The notes beneath the pieces are model-generated. The model was not told where the DNA came from. It saw nothing but the letters and a program-made list of their open reading frames with translations, and ran no database searches. From a bacterium (GTDB lineage Bacteria > Pseudomonadota > Alphaproteobacteria > Rs-D84 > CACZYB01), in NCBI GenBank assembly GCA_024692925.1, contig JAILLX010000088.1, positions 1-64,000 of the forward strand: DNA of 64,000 bases. Direction: 5' to 3'. Positions within the stretch are counted from its first letter, which is position 1, and every line of letters begins with the position of its first letter. The translations under genes were made by a program, and so were the position numbers. This document shows positions 52,891 through 63,436 of this stretch, piece by piece.

Positions 52891-53406
52891 ATGTTAATAA
52901 ACGAAAAAATTGAAAGTATTTTAGAATCCACCGCAAGGGAATATGGCCTTAATATTGTACAGGTTTCATATTTAAGACAGACTTTACAAATTTTGGTTGA
53001 AAAAATTGATTTGTCCCCTGTCGGTGTTGATGAAATTGAAAAGGCAAGCAAGGCTTTCTCTGCTATCCTTGATGTTGAGGATTTAATAAAGGATAAATAT
53101 ATGCTTGAGGTAAGTTCTGCGGGAATGGATCGTCCACTTGTAAAACTTGCTGATTACACTCGTTTCTGTGGTCGTGATGTAAAGCTCGAACTTAAAATGC
53201 CCCGTAATTCCGAGGATAACCGCAAGCGACTAAAAGGAAAAATTACAAAAGTTGAAGGTTCAAAAATATTTTTGGAAACAACTTTGGATGAAAAATTACA
53301 AACTGTTGATTTCGAGTTTGATAATGTTTTGAAATGCAAACTTTTAATCTCAGATGATTTTATTAAACAACTTTTAAAAGAAGATAAAAACGAAAGGAAA
53401 AAATAA
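52891..53406 (+). CDS. rimP: Ribosome maturation factor RimP
   Basis: 171 residues. Needed for late 30S assembly. The family pattern is visible: VSYLRQTLQILVEK, EKASKAFSAILDVEDLIKDKYMLEVSSAGMDRPL, and the closing DNVLKCKLLI. First gene of rimP-nusA-infB, two bases before nusA. Confidence 0.94.
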   Translation: MLINEKIESILESTAREYGLNIVQVSYLRQTLQILVEKIDLSPVGVDEIEKASKAFSAILDVEDLIKDKYMLEVSSAGMDRPLVKLADYTRFCGRDVKLELKMPRNSEDNRKRLKGKITKVEGSKIFLETTLDEKLQTVDFEFDNVLKCKLLISDDFIKQLLKEDKNERKK

Positions 53407-53408
53407 AA

Positions 53409-54950
53409 ATGTATAAATCTTTATCTTTGCCAAGACCTGAACTTGTTGCTATTGCAAACAGTGTTAGTTTAGAAAAAAATATTGATGCAGAAATTGTTTT
53501 CAAATCATTAGAAGCAGCCGTTGAAAAAGTTGCAAAAAACAAATATGGTTATGACTACAATATCATCGCTCATATCGATAGAAAAGATGGTAAAATCACT
53601 ATTATCAAAAGACTTACTGTTGTTGGTGATAAAATTGTTGATGAAAATGGTGAAGAAATTCCATTCGATTCTAACACTATGATTTCAGTTAAGGATGCAA
53701 AGAAAAAAGATGCAAGTTTAGAAGAAGGTTCTTTTGTTGATGAAGAATTGCTTCCTGTTGATTTTGGTCGTTCAAATTTTCAGGCTGTTCGTCAAATAGT
53801 TCTTCAAAAAATTAAATCCGCAGAAAAGGAAAAAGAATTTGCTGAATTTTCTGATAAAGGTTTAACTGTAATCAATGGTATCGTAAAACGTAATGAATAC
53901 GGTGTTGTTTATGTTGATATCAATGGAAAAGCCGAAGGTATTATCAAAAGAAACGAAGGTATTCCTCGTGAAAATCTTCATGTTGGTGACAGAATTCGTG
54001 CATTGATTCTTGAAGTAAAAAGGGATAACAATGGCCCACAAATTTTCTTAACACGTTCACATCCAATGTTCTTGGCTAAACTTTTTGAAGCTGAAATTCC
54101 AGAAGTTTACGAAGGTGTTATCGAAGTAAAATCTGTTGCACGTGATCCTGGTTCAAGGGCAAAAGTTGCTGTTCTTGCAAAAGAAGCATCTCTTGATCCT
54201 GTTGGTGCATGTGTTGGTATGAAAGGAAGCCGTATTCAAAACATCGTAAACGAACTTGCTGGTGAAAAAATTGATGTTATTGAATGGACCGAAAACGTTG
54301 CAAACTTGGCTGTTGAAGCATTGGCTCCTGCAAAAGTTGTAAAAGTTATCGTTGACGAAGAAGCAAAGAAAATCGAAGCTGTTGTTGAAGATGATCAACT
54401 TTCACTTGCAATTGGTCGTCACGGTCAAAACGTACGTTTGGCATCACAACTCCTTGGTTGGGGTATTGATGTTCTAAGTGAAGAACAATCTTCTGAAAAA
54501 CATCAAAAAGAAGTTAAGGAAAAAACAGATAAATTTATTTCTGCCCTCGACATCGATGATGTTATCGCACACCTTTTGGTTGTAGAAGGTTTCACAAGCA
54601 TCGAAGAAATTGCATTTGTTTCAATTGATGAACTTAAAGCAATTGAAGGATTCGATGAAGATTTGGCAAACGAACTTCAATCCCGTGCAAAGGCATTTGT
54701 TGAAAAACAAAAGAAAGAATTTGAAACTGAATCAAAGAAAATTGGTATCGACAATACCCTTGTTTCATTCGATGGTTTAAGCCAAGAAATGATTTTAAAA
54801 CTTGGTCAAAATGGTGTTAAAACATTGGATGACTTGGCTGACCTTGCTTCTGATGAACTTGTTGAAATTCTTGGCAAAGATTCAATGAATGAAAAAGAAG
54901 CTGAACAAATCATTATGAAAGCAAGAGAACATTGGTTCGAAAATAAATAA
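53409..54950 (+). CDS. nusA: Transcription elongation factor NusA
   Basis: 513 residues. The N-domain binds RNA polymerase; the S1 domain is around residues 150-215 (INGIVKRNEYGVVYVDINGKAEGI) and two KH domains follow (PVGACVGMKGSRIQNIVNELAGEKIDVIEW and LAIGRHGQNVRLASQLLGW). Two acidic helix-hairpin-helix repeats close it (EGFTSIEEIAFVSIDELKAIEGFDEDLA and GVKTLDDLADLASDELVEIL). Governs pausing and termination. Confidence 0.97.
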   Translation: MYKSLSLPRPELVAIANSVSLEKNIDAEIVFKSLEAAVEKVAKNKYGYDYNIIAHIDRKDGKITIIKRLTVVGDKIVDENGEEIPFDSNTMISVKDAKKKDASLEEGSFVDEELLPVDFGRSNFQAVRQIVLQKIKSAEKEKEFAEFSDKGLTVINGIVKRNEYGVVYVDINGKAEGIIKRNEGIPRENLHVGDRIRALILEVKRDNNGPQIFLTRSHPMFLAKLFEAEIPEVYEGVIEVKSVARDPGSRAKVAVLAKEASLDPVGACVGMKGSRIQNIVNELAGEKIDVIEWTENVANLAVEALAPAKVVKVIVDEEAKKIEAVVEDDQLSLAIGRHGQNVRLASQLLGWGIDVLSEEQSSEKHQKEVKEKTDKFISALDIDDVIAHLLVVEGFTSIEEIAFVSIDELKAIEGFDEDLANELQSRAKAFVEKQKKEFETESKKIGIDNTLVSFDGLSQEMILKLGQNGVKTLDDLADLASDELVEILGKDSMNEKEAEQIIMKAREHWFENK

Positions 54951-54971
54951 TAAAAGTAAAAGAGGTATTTT

Positions 54972-57458
54972 ATGGCTGAAAAATTAACATTAAAACTTGG
55001 AACTAAACTAAGTTCTTCCGCATCACGTGGTGGTATCGAAGTTGAAGTTATTAAGAAAAGACGTGTATTTTCAAATGCTGGAAATACCTCTGAAACTTCA
55101 ACGGCTCCTACTATCTCCAAACAGGAACAAGAACAGGCGGATAAACTTAAATCCATTCTTGAAAATGCCCGAAAGATAGAAGAACAATCAAAAGCCGAAG
55201 CTGAAAAAGAAGCCGAAGTTGAACGTGAACGTCAGGCATTAATTGAAAAAGAAAGAAAGGAACAAGAAGAACTTCAAAAACAAGCACAGGAGGTATTGGA
55301 AGAAACAAAACCTACTCCTGCCCCTGTTGAATCTTCTCCTGCTCCAATAGAAGAAAAATCTGAACCTCAAGAAAAGGTAAAATATAAAAAGAACAAAGAC
55401 GCATACGAAGATGATGACGAAGAAGAAGATTCATCAAATGGAAAGAAAAAAACATCTGATAAAAATAAATCTTCAAAAAAATTCTCTGATAGAAAGATGA
55501 ATTTTTCAAATGTTGTTGTTTCAAGTAGCGATCTTGATTTCGATGATGACGATGATGAGCAAGAAGAACGCTCTGCATCTTTGACATCAGCAATGGAATT
55601 TGTTGGCACACACCAACACCGTCGTTCATTTGCTTCTATAAAAAGACAAAAGGAAAAAAATTACCGTAAATTTATGGAACATCAGGAACCAAAGGAAGTT
55701 CAAAAAACTTATCACGAAGTTATTCTTCCTGAAACAATTACAGTTAAGGATTTGGCTATCCGTATGGCTGAAAAAAGTAGTGATGTTATAAAAACTATGA
55801 TGAAACTTGGTATTATGGCAACAATTAACCAAGTTATTGATGCCGATACTGCTGAACTTATCGTTATGGAATTTGGTCATACTGTGAAACGTGTTTCCGA
55901 TGCTGATACAATTACATCTATTTTGAAAAACGATACCGAAGATGCGGTATGGCAACCTCGCCCACCTGTTGTGACAGTAATGGGACACGTTGACCATGGT
56001 AAAACTTCACTTCTTGACGCATTCAGACAAACTGATGTCGTAAGTGGTGAAGCTGGCGGTATCACACAACACATTGGTGCATACCAAATCACAAACAAAA
56101 CTGGTCGTAAGATTACATTCATTGATACACCAGGGCACGAAGCATTCTCTGCAATGCGTGCACGTGGTGTGAATGTGACTGATATTGTTATTTTGGTTGT
56201 TGCTGCAAACGATGGTATTATGCCACAAACTGTTGAGGCTATTAACCATGCAAAGGCAGCAAAGGTTCCAATGATTGTTGCAATTAACAAAATCGATTTA
56301 CCAGAAGCAAACCCAGAAAAGGTTCGTATGGAACTTTTACAACACGGTTTGGTTGTTGAAAAACTTGGTGGGGATGTCCTTGATGTTGAAATCTCGGCAA
56401 AGAAAAAACTCAACCTTGATAAACTCGAAGAACTTCTTCTTCTCCAGGCTGATGTTTTGGAATTAAAGGGAAATACTGCGGGTCACGCAACTGGTGCTGT
56501 TATCGAAGCAAAAATGGAACAAGGTCGTGGTTCAACCGCAACCGTTTTGGTTCAAAAGGGTATCCTTAAAAAAGGTGATATTTTCGTATCTGGTTCATCC
56601 GTTGGTCGTGTTCGTGAACTTCTTGATGAATTCGGCAAAAAGGTACAAAAGGCCGAACCATCACAACCTGTTGTTGTCCTTGGGTTCGAAGGAACACCTG
56701 TTGCAGGTGATGACTTTGTCGTTGTTGAATCTGATGCAAAGGCTCGTGAAGTTGCAGAATACAGAAAACGCAAAGAAAAAGAACGCCAAATGGTTGCTAA
56801 AAAATCCAACTGGCAGGAACTTTTCCAAAATATTAAAGAAGGTAAAGCTGAAACTCTTCCTGTTATTATTAAGGCAGATACCCAAGGTTCAGCCGAAGCT
56901 ATTGCCGATTCGCTTTTGAAAATCAAATCTGAAAAGGTAAAGGTCCAAGTTATGCACTCTGGCGTTGGTGCGATAAATGAATCCGATATAACATTGGCAA
57001 AAACTACTGGTGCAGTTGTTCTTGGTTTCAATGTTCGTGCAAATACTAATGCAAAGGATCAGGCAAAACACGATGATGTCGATATTCGCTACTATTCAGT
57101 TATTTATAATATGATTGATGATGTAAAAGTATTGATGTCCGGACTTCTTGCTCCTGTTATCAAGGAAAACTTTATTGGTTACGCCGATGTTCTTCAGGTA
57201 TTCAACGCTGGTAAGGCAAAGGCTGCCGGCTGTAAGGTAACCGAAGGTATCGTTAAAAAAGGTTGTGGCGTTCGTATGCTTCGTGATAATGTTGTTATCT
57301 TCGAAGGAAAACTTGCTCAACTTAAACGTATGAAAGAAGATGTGAAAGAAGTTCGTTCCGGTATGGAATGTGGTATTTCATTTGAAAACTTTAATGATAT
57401 ACTTCCTGGTGACAGGCTTGAATGTTTCGAAACCGAAGAAGTCAAAGCAACACTTTAA
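54972..57458 (+). CDS. infB: Translation initiation factor IF-2
   Basis: 828 residues. A GTPase that brings formyl-Met-tRNA to the ribosome. The long variable N-part is Glu/Lys-rich to about residue 230. G1 GHVDHGKT is at 338-345, with G3 DTPGHEAF and G4 NKIDLPEA after it, and the C-terminal domains 3-4 are complete. The ylxR gene that usually sits between nusA and infB is missing, and no rbfA follows; a terminator does. Confidence 0.98.
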   Translation: MAEKLTLKLGTKLSSSASRGGIEVEVIKKRRVFSNAGNTSETSTAPTISKQEQEQADKLKSILENARKIEEQSKAEAEKEAEVERERQALIEKERKEQEELQKQAQEVLEETKPTPAPVESSPAPIEEKSEPQEKVKYKKNKDAYEDDDEEEDSSNGKKKTSDKNKSSKKFSDRKMNFSNVVVSSSDLDFDDDDDEQEERSASLTSAMEFVGTHQHRRSFASIKRQKEKNYRKFMEHQEPKEVQKTYHEVILPETITVKDLAIRMAEKSSDVIKTMMKLGIMATINQVIDADTAELIVMEFGHTVKRVSDADTITSILKNDTEDAVWQPRPPVVTVMGHVDHGKTSLLDAFRQTDVVSGEAGGITQHIGAYQITNKTGRKITFIDTPGHEAFSAMRARGVNVTDIVILVVAANDGIMPQTVEAINHAKAAKVPMIVAINKIDLPEANPEKVRMELLQHGLVVEKLGGDVLDVEISAKKKLNLDKLEELLLLQADVLELKGNTAGHATGAVIEAKMEQGRGSTATVLVQKGILKKGDIFVSGSSVGRVRELLDEFGKKVQKAEPSQPVVVLGFEGTPVAGDDFVVVESDAKAREVAEYRKRKEKERQMVAKKSNWQELFQNIKEGKAETLPVIIKADTQGSAEAIADSLLKIKSEKVKVQVMHSGVGAINESDITLAKTTGAVVLGFNVRANTNAKDQAKHDDVDIRYYSVIYNMIDDVKVLMSGLLAPVIKENFIGYADVLQVFNAGKAKAAGCKVTEGIVKKGCGVRMLRDNVVIFEGKLAQLKRMKEDVKEVRSGMECGISFENFNDILPGDRLECFETEEVKATL

Positions 57459-57484
57459 AAAAACCTCCCATCTGGGAGGTTTTA
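57457..57484. terminator. Bidirectional terminator between infB and parE
   Basis: AAAACCTCCC-ATCT-GGGAGGTTTT, with T-runs on both strands; serves the two convergent genes. Confidence 0.85.
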
Positions 57485-57489
57485 TTTTA

Positions 57490-59460
57490 TTAAATATCCA
57501 AATCTTTGGTAAACTTTGCTCCTTCCTGAATAAATCGAAAACGATAATCCGGATTTTTACCCATAAGATTCGCAACCAAGTTTTTCGTATTTTGCAAATC
57601 TTCCAATCCCTCTTCTGTCTTTGGTGGAATTTCGATTCGCAAAAGTTGTCTTGTTTTTGGATCCATTGTTGTTTCCTTCAACTGTGATGGCATCATTTCA
57701 CCAAGACCTTTGAATCGATTAATTTCAACTTTCTTACCTTTGAAATGCTTTGCAATAATCCTATCTTTTTCTTCATCATCCATCGCATAGAACGAAGTCT
57801 TTCCATCCGTCACCTTAAAAAGAGGAGGAAGAGCAATATAAAGATGTCCATTTTGAATCAAATCAGGCATCTGTTCAAGGAAAAATGTCATAAGAAGGGA
57901 GGCAATATGTGCACCATCCACATCGGCATCAGTCATAATAATAACCCTGTCGTAACGAAGTTTATCTTCGTTATAATCACGACCAACACCACAACCAATC
58001 GCCTCTGTAATATCTTGAATTTCCTTGTTTGCCTGAAGTTTTTCATTACTCGAACTTGCAACATTCAAAATTTTACCACGAAGTGGAAGTATCGCCTGTG
58101 TAAGTCGGTTTCTTGCCTGCTTTGCCGAACCACCCGCAGAATCTCCCTCAACAATAAACATCTCTGTATCACTTCTATCCTTACTCGAACAATCAGCAAG
58201 TTTTCCCGGAAGACGAAGTTTTTTCGTAGGAGTTTTACGAAGTGTTTCCTTTAATTTTTTAAGTTTCAACCTTGCTTCACTTTTTTCAACTATATAATCA
58301 AGCAAAAGGTTTGCTTCCTTTGGATTCGATGTAAGGTAATAATCGAAATAATCCTTTACCGCATTATCAACTAACCTTGTTGCCTCAGCCGATGAAAACT
58401 TTTCCTTTGTCTGGCCCTGAAATTGTGGATTTTTGAAAAACAAAGATAAAATCACAACTGCATCATCAAAAACATCTTCGGTAATAACATTTGAAAACTT
58501 TTTATTTCCAACCATATCCGCAAAATTTTTAAGACTCCTAAGCACTGCTGATTTAAGTCCGGATTCGTGTGTTCCACCTTCTGGTGTTGGAATAGTATTA
58601 CAGTAAGAATTTAAAAATCCACCATCATTTCCCTCTTCGTGCGGAGTATCAATCCACGACATCGCAACCTCAACCTTTCCCATTTCGGATGCAAGATTCG
58701 ATTCGCTATAGAAAATATTTGAAACGACTTGTGGCCTTGTTTTAATAGTTTCAGCCAAATAATCTTTAATTCCATTTGGAAAACAAAGCACAGTTTCCGC
58801 CGGCACATTTCCATCCTGTGGAAGCAAAGATTCGTCACACTTCCAATTTATTTTTACCCCTTTAAAAAGGAACGCCTTTGACCTTATCATTCTGTAAAGT
58901 CGCAAAGGTTTAAATATATTATTTTCCCCAAAAATTTCAGCATCAGGTTTAAATGTAATCTTTGTTCCCCGTGTCTTTGTCTTTCCAATAATTTCCAACT
59001 TTGTTTGTGGAATACCACGTGAATATTTTTGTGAATAAATATTTCCATCACGGAAAACTTCCACATTCATAAATTCAGAAAGTGCATTCACAACCGATGA
59101 TCCCACACCATGAAGTCCACCCGATGTTTGATAAACTTTATTCGAAAACTTTCCACCACTATGAAGTGTAGTCAAAATAACTTCCAACGCAGATTTTTCT
59201 GGATACTTTGGATGATTATCAACCGGAATACCACGACCATTATCTGTCACACAAATTGTATTATCAGGAAAAAGTTCCACCCAAATTTCGTTTGCAAAAC
59301 CTGCACCAACTTCATCCATGGAATTATCAACAATTTCCGAAACCAAATGATGAAGTGCAGTTGCATCAATACCACCAATATACATACCTGGACGAAGTCT
59401 TACTGGCTCCAAACCTTCTAAAACTTGAATATCCTTTGCTGAATATGAACTTTCTACCAT
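57490..59460 (-). CDS. parE: DNA topoisomerase IV subunit B
   Basis: 656 residues. GHKL ATPase with EIVDNSMDEVGAGFA, DNGRGIPVD and GGLHGVGSSVVNALS; TOPRIM domain with FIVEGDSAGGSA and IMTDADVDGAH. The KKLRLPGKLADCSSKDRSDTE segment and the length, well below the 800 typical of GyrB with its insert, point to ParE. Unlinks daughter chromosomes with ParC. I take the ATG behind GAGG; a GTG three codons earlier is possible. Confidence 0.93.
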   Translation of the reverse strand: MVESSYSAKDIQVLEGLEPVRLRPGMYIGGIDATALHHLVSEIVDNSMDEVGAGFANEIWVELFPDNTICVTDNGRGIPVDNHPKYPEKSALEVILTTLHSGGKFSNKVYQTSGGLHGVGSSVVNALSEFMNVEVFRDGNIYSQKYSRGIPQTKLEIIGKTKTRGTKITFKPDAEIFGENNIFKPLRLYRMIRSKAFLFKGVKINWKCDESLLPQDGNVPAETVLCFPNGIKDYLAETIKTRPQVVSNIFYSESNLASEMGKVEVAMSWIDTPHEEGNDGGFLNSYCNTIPTPEGGTHESGLKSAVLRSLKNFADMVGNKKFSNVITEDVFDDAVVILSLFFKNPQFQGQTKEKFSSAEATRLVDNAVKDYFDYYLTSNPKEANLLLDYIVEKSEARLKLKKLKETLRKTPTKKLRLPGKLADCSSKDRSDTEMFIVEGDSAGGSAKQARNRLTQAILPLRGKILNVASSSNEKLQANKEIQDITEAIGCGVGRDYNEDKLRYDRVIIMTDADVDGAHIASLLMTFFLEQMPDLIQNGHLYIALPPLFKVTDGKTSFYAMDDEEKDRIIAKHFKGKKVEINRFKGLGEMMPSQLKETTMDPKTRQLLRIEIPPKTEEGLEDLQNTKNLVANLMGKNPDYRFRFIQEGAKFTKDLDI

Positions 59461-59566
59461 AATACTCACCTCTTTAAATTACTTGAAAACTATACTTTTT
59501 TTATTTGCAAAAGGCAAGTTTTTTTAATAAACTAAAAAGCAATAAAAAAAGAAAGGGAGATAAAAA

Positions 59567-61207
59567 GTGAATTTCGAAGAAATACAAAGTTATAATCAAT
59601 TAAAAAAACATTCTGTGTTTTTAAGCGATGCTACAATTTACAGTTTATTTAAACAAGACAAAGACAGATTTTCAAAATTTTCACAATCATTCAGCGACAT
59701 ACTTTTTGACTTTTCAAAAAATTTAATTGATGAAAAAGCATTTGACCTTCTTTTAAAAAGTGCCGAACAATTAGAATTAAAAGAAAAAATTCGTGATATG
59801 TTTGATGGTGTAAAAATCAACTCTACCGAAAGACGAAGCGTTCTTCATACCGCACTTCGTTCAAAATCCCAAAGCATAAAGGTTGATGGTAAAAACATTA
59901 TGGATGATATAAAATCCACAAACAAAGCAATGTATACCTTTGCTGAAAATGTTCGAAATGGTGTTTTCAAGGGAATAAATGGAACAAGGATTCTTGATGT
60001 CGTAAATATCGGCATTGGTGGTTCATACCTTGGTCCACTTATGGCAACCGAAGCACTTAAACCATACAAAACACCACTTATTAACTTTCATTTTGTTTCA
60101 AATGTTGATGGTACTGATATAAAGGAAACATTAAAAAAGTTATCACCTGAAACAACATTATTCATAATCGCAAGTAAAACTTTTACAACTGATGAAACAA
60201 TGACAAACGCCGAAACTGCAAAGGAATGGATTGTAAAAACATTAGGTCAAAATGCCATAGGTTATCATTTCTGTGCCGTAAGTTCCAATGTCGATTTGGC
60301 TGTGAAATTTGGTATAAAGAAAGAAAATATTTTTGGATTCGGCAACTATGTTGGTGGAAGATATTCTATGTGGGGTCCAATCGGTCTTCCATTGCTTATT
60401 GCAATTGGTTCTGAAAAATTTAATGAATTTCTTGATGGTGCAAGAAAAGCTGATGAGCATTTTCTAAACACTCCATTTGAAAAAAACATTCCTGTTATTA
60501 TGGCACTTCTTTCTATATGGAATGTTAATTTTTTGGGAATCACCGCCGAAGCCGTACTTCCATACGATAATTATTTAAGATATGTTCCACTATATCTTCA
60601 ACAACTTGTCATGGAAAGTAATGGTAAATCCATTGACAGAAACGGCAAACCTGTTTCATATAAAACCTGCCCTGTTGTATTTGGTGAAGTTGGTACCAAC
60701 GGACAACATTCATTCTATCAACTTTTGCATCAGGGAACAGAAAAGATTCTTTGTGATTTCATACTTCCTGTAATTTCACATAATGAAACTGGTATGCATC
60801 AAGAAAAACTTCTTGCAAATGGCATTGCCCAAACCGAAGCATTGATGAAGGGTAAATCACCAAAAGAAGTATTTGAAGAATTAAAGGAACAAAAACTTTC
60901 CGATGCCGAAATTGCAAAACTTTTACCATACAAAGTTTTTACCGGCAACCGTCCATCAAACACATTTTTAATAAAGGAAATAACACCTGAAACATTCGGA
61001 ATGTTAATTGCTTTTTACGAACATAAAACTTTCGTAGAAGGTGTATTTTGGAACATTAATTCATTCGATCAATTCGGTGTTGAACTTGGCAAACAACTTG
61101 CAAAAAGAGTTTTAACAGATTTACAAAATCCATCAATGGATTTATTGAATGAATACGATTCTTCTACTGCAAGTTTAATTGAAATAGTAAAGGATATAAG
61201 AAAATAA
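59567..61207 (+). CDS. pgi: Glucose-6-phosphate isomerase
   Basis: 546 residues. Interconverts glucose-6-phosphate and fructose-6-phosphate. GIGGSYLGPLMATEAL, FGNYVGGRYSMWGPIGLP and the catalytic region YLQQLVMESNGKS, then GTNGQHSFYQLLHQGT are all intact. The start codon is GTG behind GGGAGA. Stop and the mutL start are directly adjacent. Confidence 0.97.
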   Translation: MNFEEIQSYNQLKKHSVFLSDATIYSLFKQDKDRFSKFSQSFSDILFDFSKNLIDEKAFDLLLKSAEQLELKEKIRDMFDGVKINSTERRSVLHTALRSKSQSIKVDGKNIMDDIKSTNKAMYTFAENVRNGVFKGINGTRILDVVNIGIGGSYLGPLMATEALKPYKTPLINFHFVSNVDGTDIKETLKKLSPETTLFIIASKTFTTDETMTNAETAKEWIVKTLGQNAIGYHFCAVSSNVDLAVKFGIKKENIFGFGNYVGGRYSMWGPIGLPLLIAIGSEKFNEFLDGARKADEHFLNTPFEKNIPVIMALLSIWNVNFLGITAEAVLPYDNYLRYVPLYLQQLVMESNGKSIDRNGKPVSYKTCPVVFGEVGTNGQHSFYQLLHQGTEKILCDFILPVISHNETGMHQEKLLANGIAQTEALMKGKSPKEVFEELKEQKLSDAEIAKLLPYKVFTGNRPSNTFLIKEITPETFGMLIAFYEHKTFVEGVFWNINSFDQFGVELGKQLAKRVLTDLQNPSMDLLNEYDSSTASLIEIVKDIRK

Positions 61208-62971
61208 ATGTCTATCAGAGTATTATCACAAAATTTAATAAACCAAATTGCTGCTGGTGAAGTAATCGAACGCCCAGCCAGTGTTGTAAAAGAACTTATG
61301 GAAAACTCAATTGATGCTGGTGCAACAAAAATTGAAATTACTGTTCGTGATGCCGGTAAATCATATATTTGTGTTTGTGATAATGGTTCTGGTATGAACA
61401 AAGATGATTTACAAAGTTGTATTCTTCGTCATGCGACATCAAAACTTCCAACCGATGATTTGATGAACATAAATTACCTTGGATTCCGTGGCGAAGCGAT
61501 TCCATCTATCGCCTCTGTTTCAAAAATGAAAATTACAACAAACGATGGCAATGAATGTTGGTGTTTGGAAATAGAAAACGGCGATGTAAAAAAACTTTCT
61601 CCGGCAAGTAATACAAAGGGAACAAAAATTGAAGTTTCAAATTTATTTTATACCGTTCCTGCACGACTTAATTTTTTAAAAACTGATCGTGGCGAAATGT
61701 CAACTATAATTGATACAGTCGAAAGAATTGCCCTTTGCCATCCAGATAAAACTTTTATCTTAAATGATACTTTGGTACTTCGCCCAACAGATAAACTTTC
61801 ACGTGTATGTTCCGTCCTTGGAAAAGATTTTAAACAAAATGCGATTGAGGTAAATGCCGAAGCACACAACCTTAAAATCGAAGGGTTTATTTGTCGCCCA
61901 ACATATACAAAGGGAACATCTGCAAACCAATATCTTTATGTCAATGGTCGAAGCCTAAAAGATAAACTTTTATTCGGTGCATTAAAGGCTGGATATATGG
62001 ATACAATGGAAAAGGGTAAATACCCAAGTGTTTGTCTTTGGCTTACTATTCCTAACTCTGATATTGATGTAAACGTCCATCCGCAAAAGGCCGAGATTCG
62101 TTTTAAGGAACAAGGTTTAATTCGTGGTGTTCTTATAAATGTAATAAGAAAACATATTGCCGAAGCTCCGGTAAACCCAAATGTTATAAATTTAAAAGAT
62201 TCGTTTAAACCACAAAGTTTTAATTCGAAAATTTTGGATTTGAATACTAATGTACAACAAAATAATTTTTCCCAAACTTCAAACAATTTTAATTTTGTTG
62301 CAGAAAATGTTCAAACATCATTTGATAATAAAATTTTACCACTAAGTATAAACAAGGAAACAATCGCAACTGATTCGCCTGCTGACTATATTACTTATCC
62401 ACTTGGAACTGCACGTGGACAATTGCATAATACCTACATTATTTCACAAACAACTGATGGTATTGTTATTGTGGACCAACACGCATGCCACGAAAGATTA
62501 GTTTATGAAAAAATCAAACGACAACTCGCCGAAGGTGGTATCAAACGTCAAATTATGCTTATACCTGAAATTGTTGAACTTGGTGAAAAAAAGGCAGGTG
62601 CAGTTTTAGATATTGCCGATGAACTTGAAAAATTTGGTTTACTTATCGAAGAATTTGGCAAAGGTGCCATTGTGATTCGTGAAATGCCATCACTTCTTGG
62701 TGATGCTGATTTGCAGGGATTAATCAAACAAATTGCCGAAGATATTGATGACTTGAATAAGGCAAAAATTCTTGAAAATAAAATTGCAATGATGGCAAAA
62801 ACTTATGCGTGTCATACCTCGATTCGTGCCGGTAAAACATTAACCATTGATGAAATGAACGAACTTTTAAGACAGGTCGAAGCATCCGAAAATGCGGGCG
62901 AATGTAATCACGGTCGACGTGCCTATATCAAAATGAATCTTTATGATTTAGGAAAACTTTTCGACAGATAA
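61208..62971 (+). CDS. mutL: DNA mismatch repair protein MutL
   Basis: 587 residues. GHKL ATPase: IAAGEVIERPASVVKELMENSIDAGAT and GFRGEAIPSIASV. After a Asn-rich linker (about 335-390) the C-domain has DQHACHERLVYE at 423-434, the DQHAx2Ex4E endonuclease motif, so this MutL should nick DNA itself, as in species without MutH. It starts at the base after the pgi stop. Confidence 0.97.
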   Translation: MSIRVLSQNLINQIAAGEVIERPASVVKELMENSIDAGATKIEITVRDAGKSYICVCDNGSGMNKDDLQSCILRHATSKLPTDDLMNINYLGFRGEAIPSIASVSKMKITTNDGNECWCLEIENGDVKKLSPASNTKGTKIEVSNLFYTVPARLNFLKTDRGEMSTIIDTVERIALCHPDKTFILNDTLVLRPTDKLSRVCSVLGKDFKQNAIEVNAEAHNLKIEGFICRPTYTKGTSANQYLYVNGRSLKDKLLFGALKAGYMDTMEKGKYPSVCLWLTIPNSDIDVNVHPQKAEIRFKEQGLIRGVLINVIRKHIAEAPVNPNVINLKDSFKPQSFNSKILDLNTNVQQNNFSQTSNNFNFVAENVQTSFDNKILPLSINKETIATDSPADYITYPLGTARGQLHNTYIISQTTDGIVIVDQHACHERLVYEKIKRQLAEGGIKRQIMLIPEIVELGEKKAGAVLDIADELEKFGLLIEEFGKGAIVIREMPSLLGDADLQGLIKQIAEDIDDLNKAKILENKIAMMAKTYACHTSIRAGKTLTIDEMNELLRQVEASENAGECNHGRRAYIKMNLYDLGKLFDR

Positions 62972-62978
62972 AAACTCC

Positions 62979-63007
62979 TTGCTTTTAATCACGATTCTGT
63001 GTATTAT
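62979..63007 (+). promoter_or_regulatory. Promoter of the small lipoprotein gene
   Basis: TTGCTT, 17 bases and TATTAT. Confidence 0.55.
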
Positions 63008-63034
63008 ATATGTATAAAATATAAGGAGGATAAT

Positions 63035-63385
63035 ATGAAAAAATTTTTATTTGGTATAGTTGCATCGCTTTCACTTTTTGCATGTTCAACCGCTGAAAAA
63101 CCTGCACTCGAAGTTGTAGAAGATAGACAAATTGAATCCGCTATTCCTCAGGAGTTCATATCTGCATTCACTGAAAGTTCAAATGAAACATGTATTGAAA
63201 GCGGTAATGATATAAATGATTGCCAATGTTATTCAAACGAAATTGTTTCAACATTTACAGCCAATGATTTTTCAAAGATTATCGATTCTATAAATAACTC
63301 CGAAGATTTTAATGAAATTGTTCAGGATCCAGAAATCGGACCAAAAATAATTAATGCTTCAATAAAATGTTTTAATAAAGATTAA
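63035..63385 (+). CDS. Small lipoprotein, 116 residues
   Basis: The signal peptide ends in the lipobox SLFAC, lipidated at Cys17. The mature part is acidic, with two further nearby Cys pairs (TCIESGNDINDCQCYS, later IKCFNKD) that could form disulfides. AGGAGG lies before the ATG; the longer frame upstream includes this site and is not used. Function unknown. Confidence 0.78.
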   Translation: MKKFLFGIVASLSLFACSTAEKPALEVVEDRQIESAIPQEFISAFTESSNETCIESGNDINDCQCYSNEIVSTFTANDFSKIIDSINNSEDFNEIVQDPEIGPKIINASIKCFNKD

Positions 63386-63394
63386 AAAAAATTT

Positions 63395-63418
63395 CCCCCT
63401 CTAATCAGAGGGGGTTTT
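63395..63418. terminator. Bidirectional terminator between lipoprotein and rnd genes
   Basis: CCCCCTCT-AATC-AGAGGGGG with T4 to the right and A8 to the left, strongest for the minus-strand gene. Confidence 0.85.
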
Positions 63419-63436
63419 AATTACAATCAATAAACA

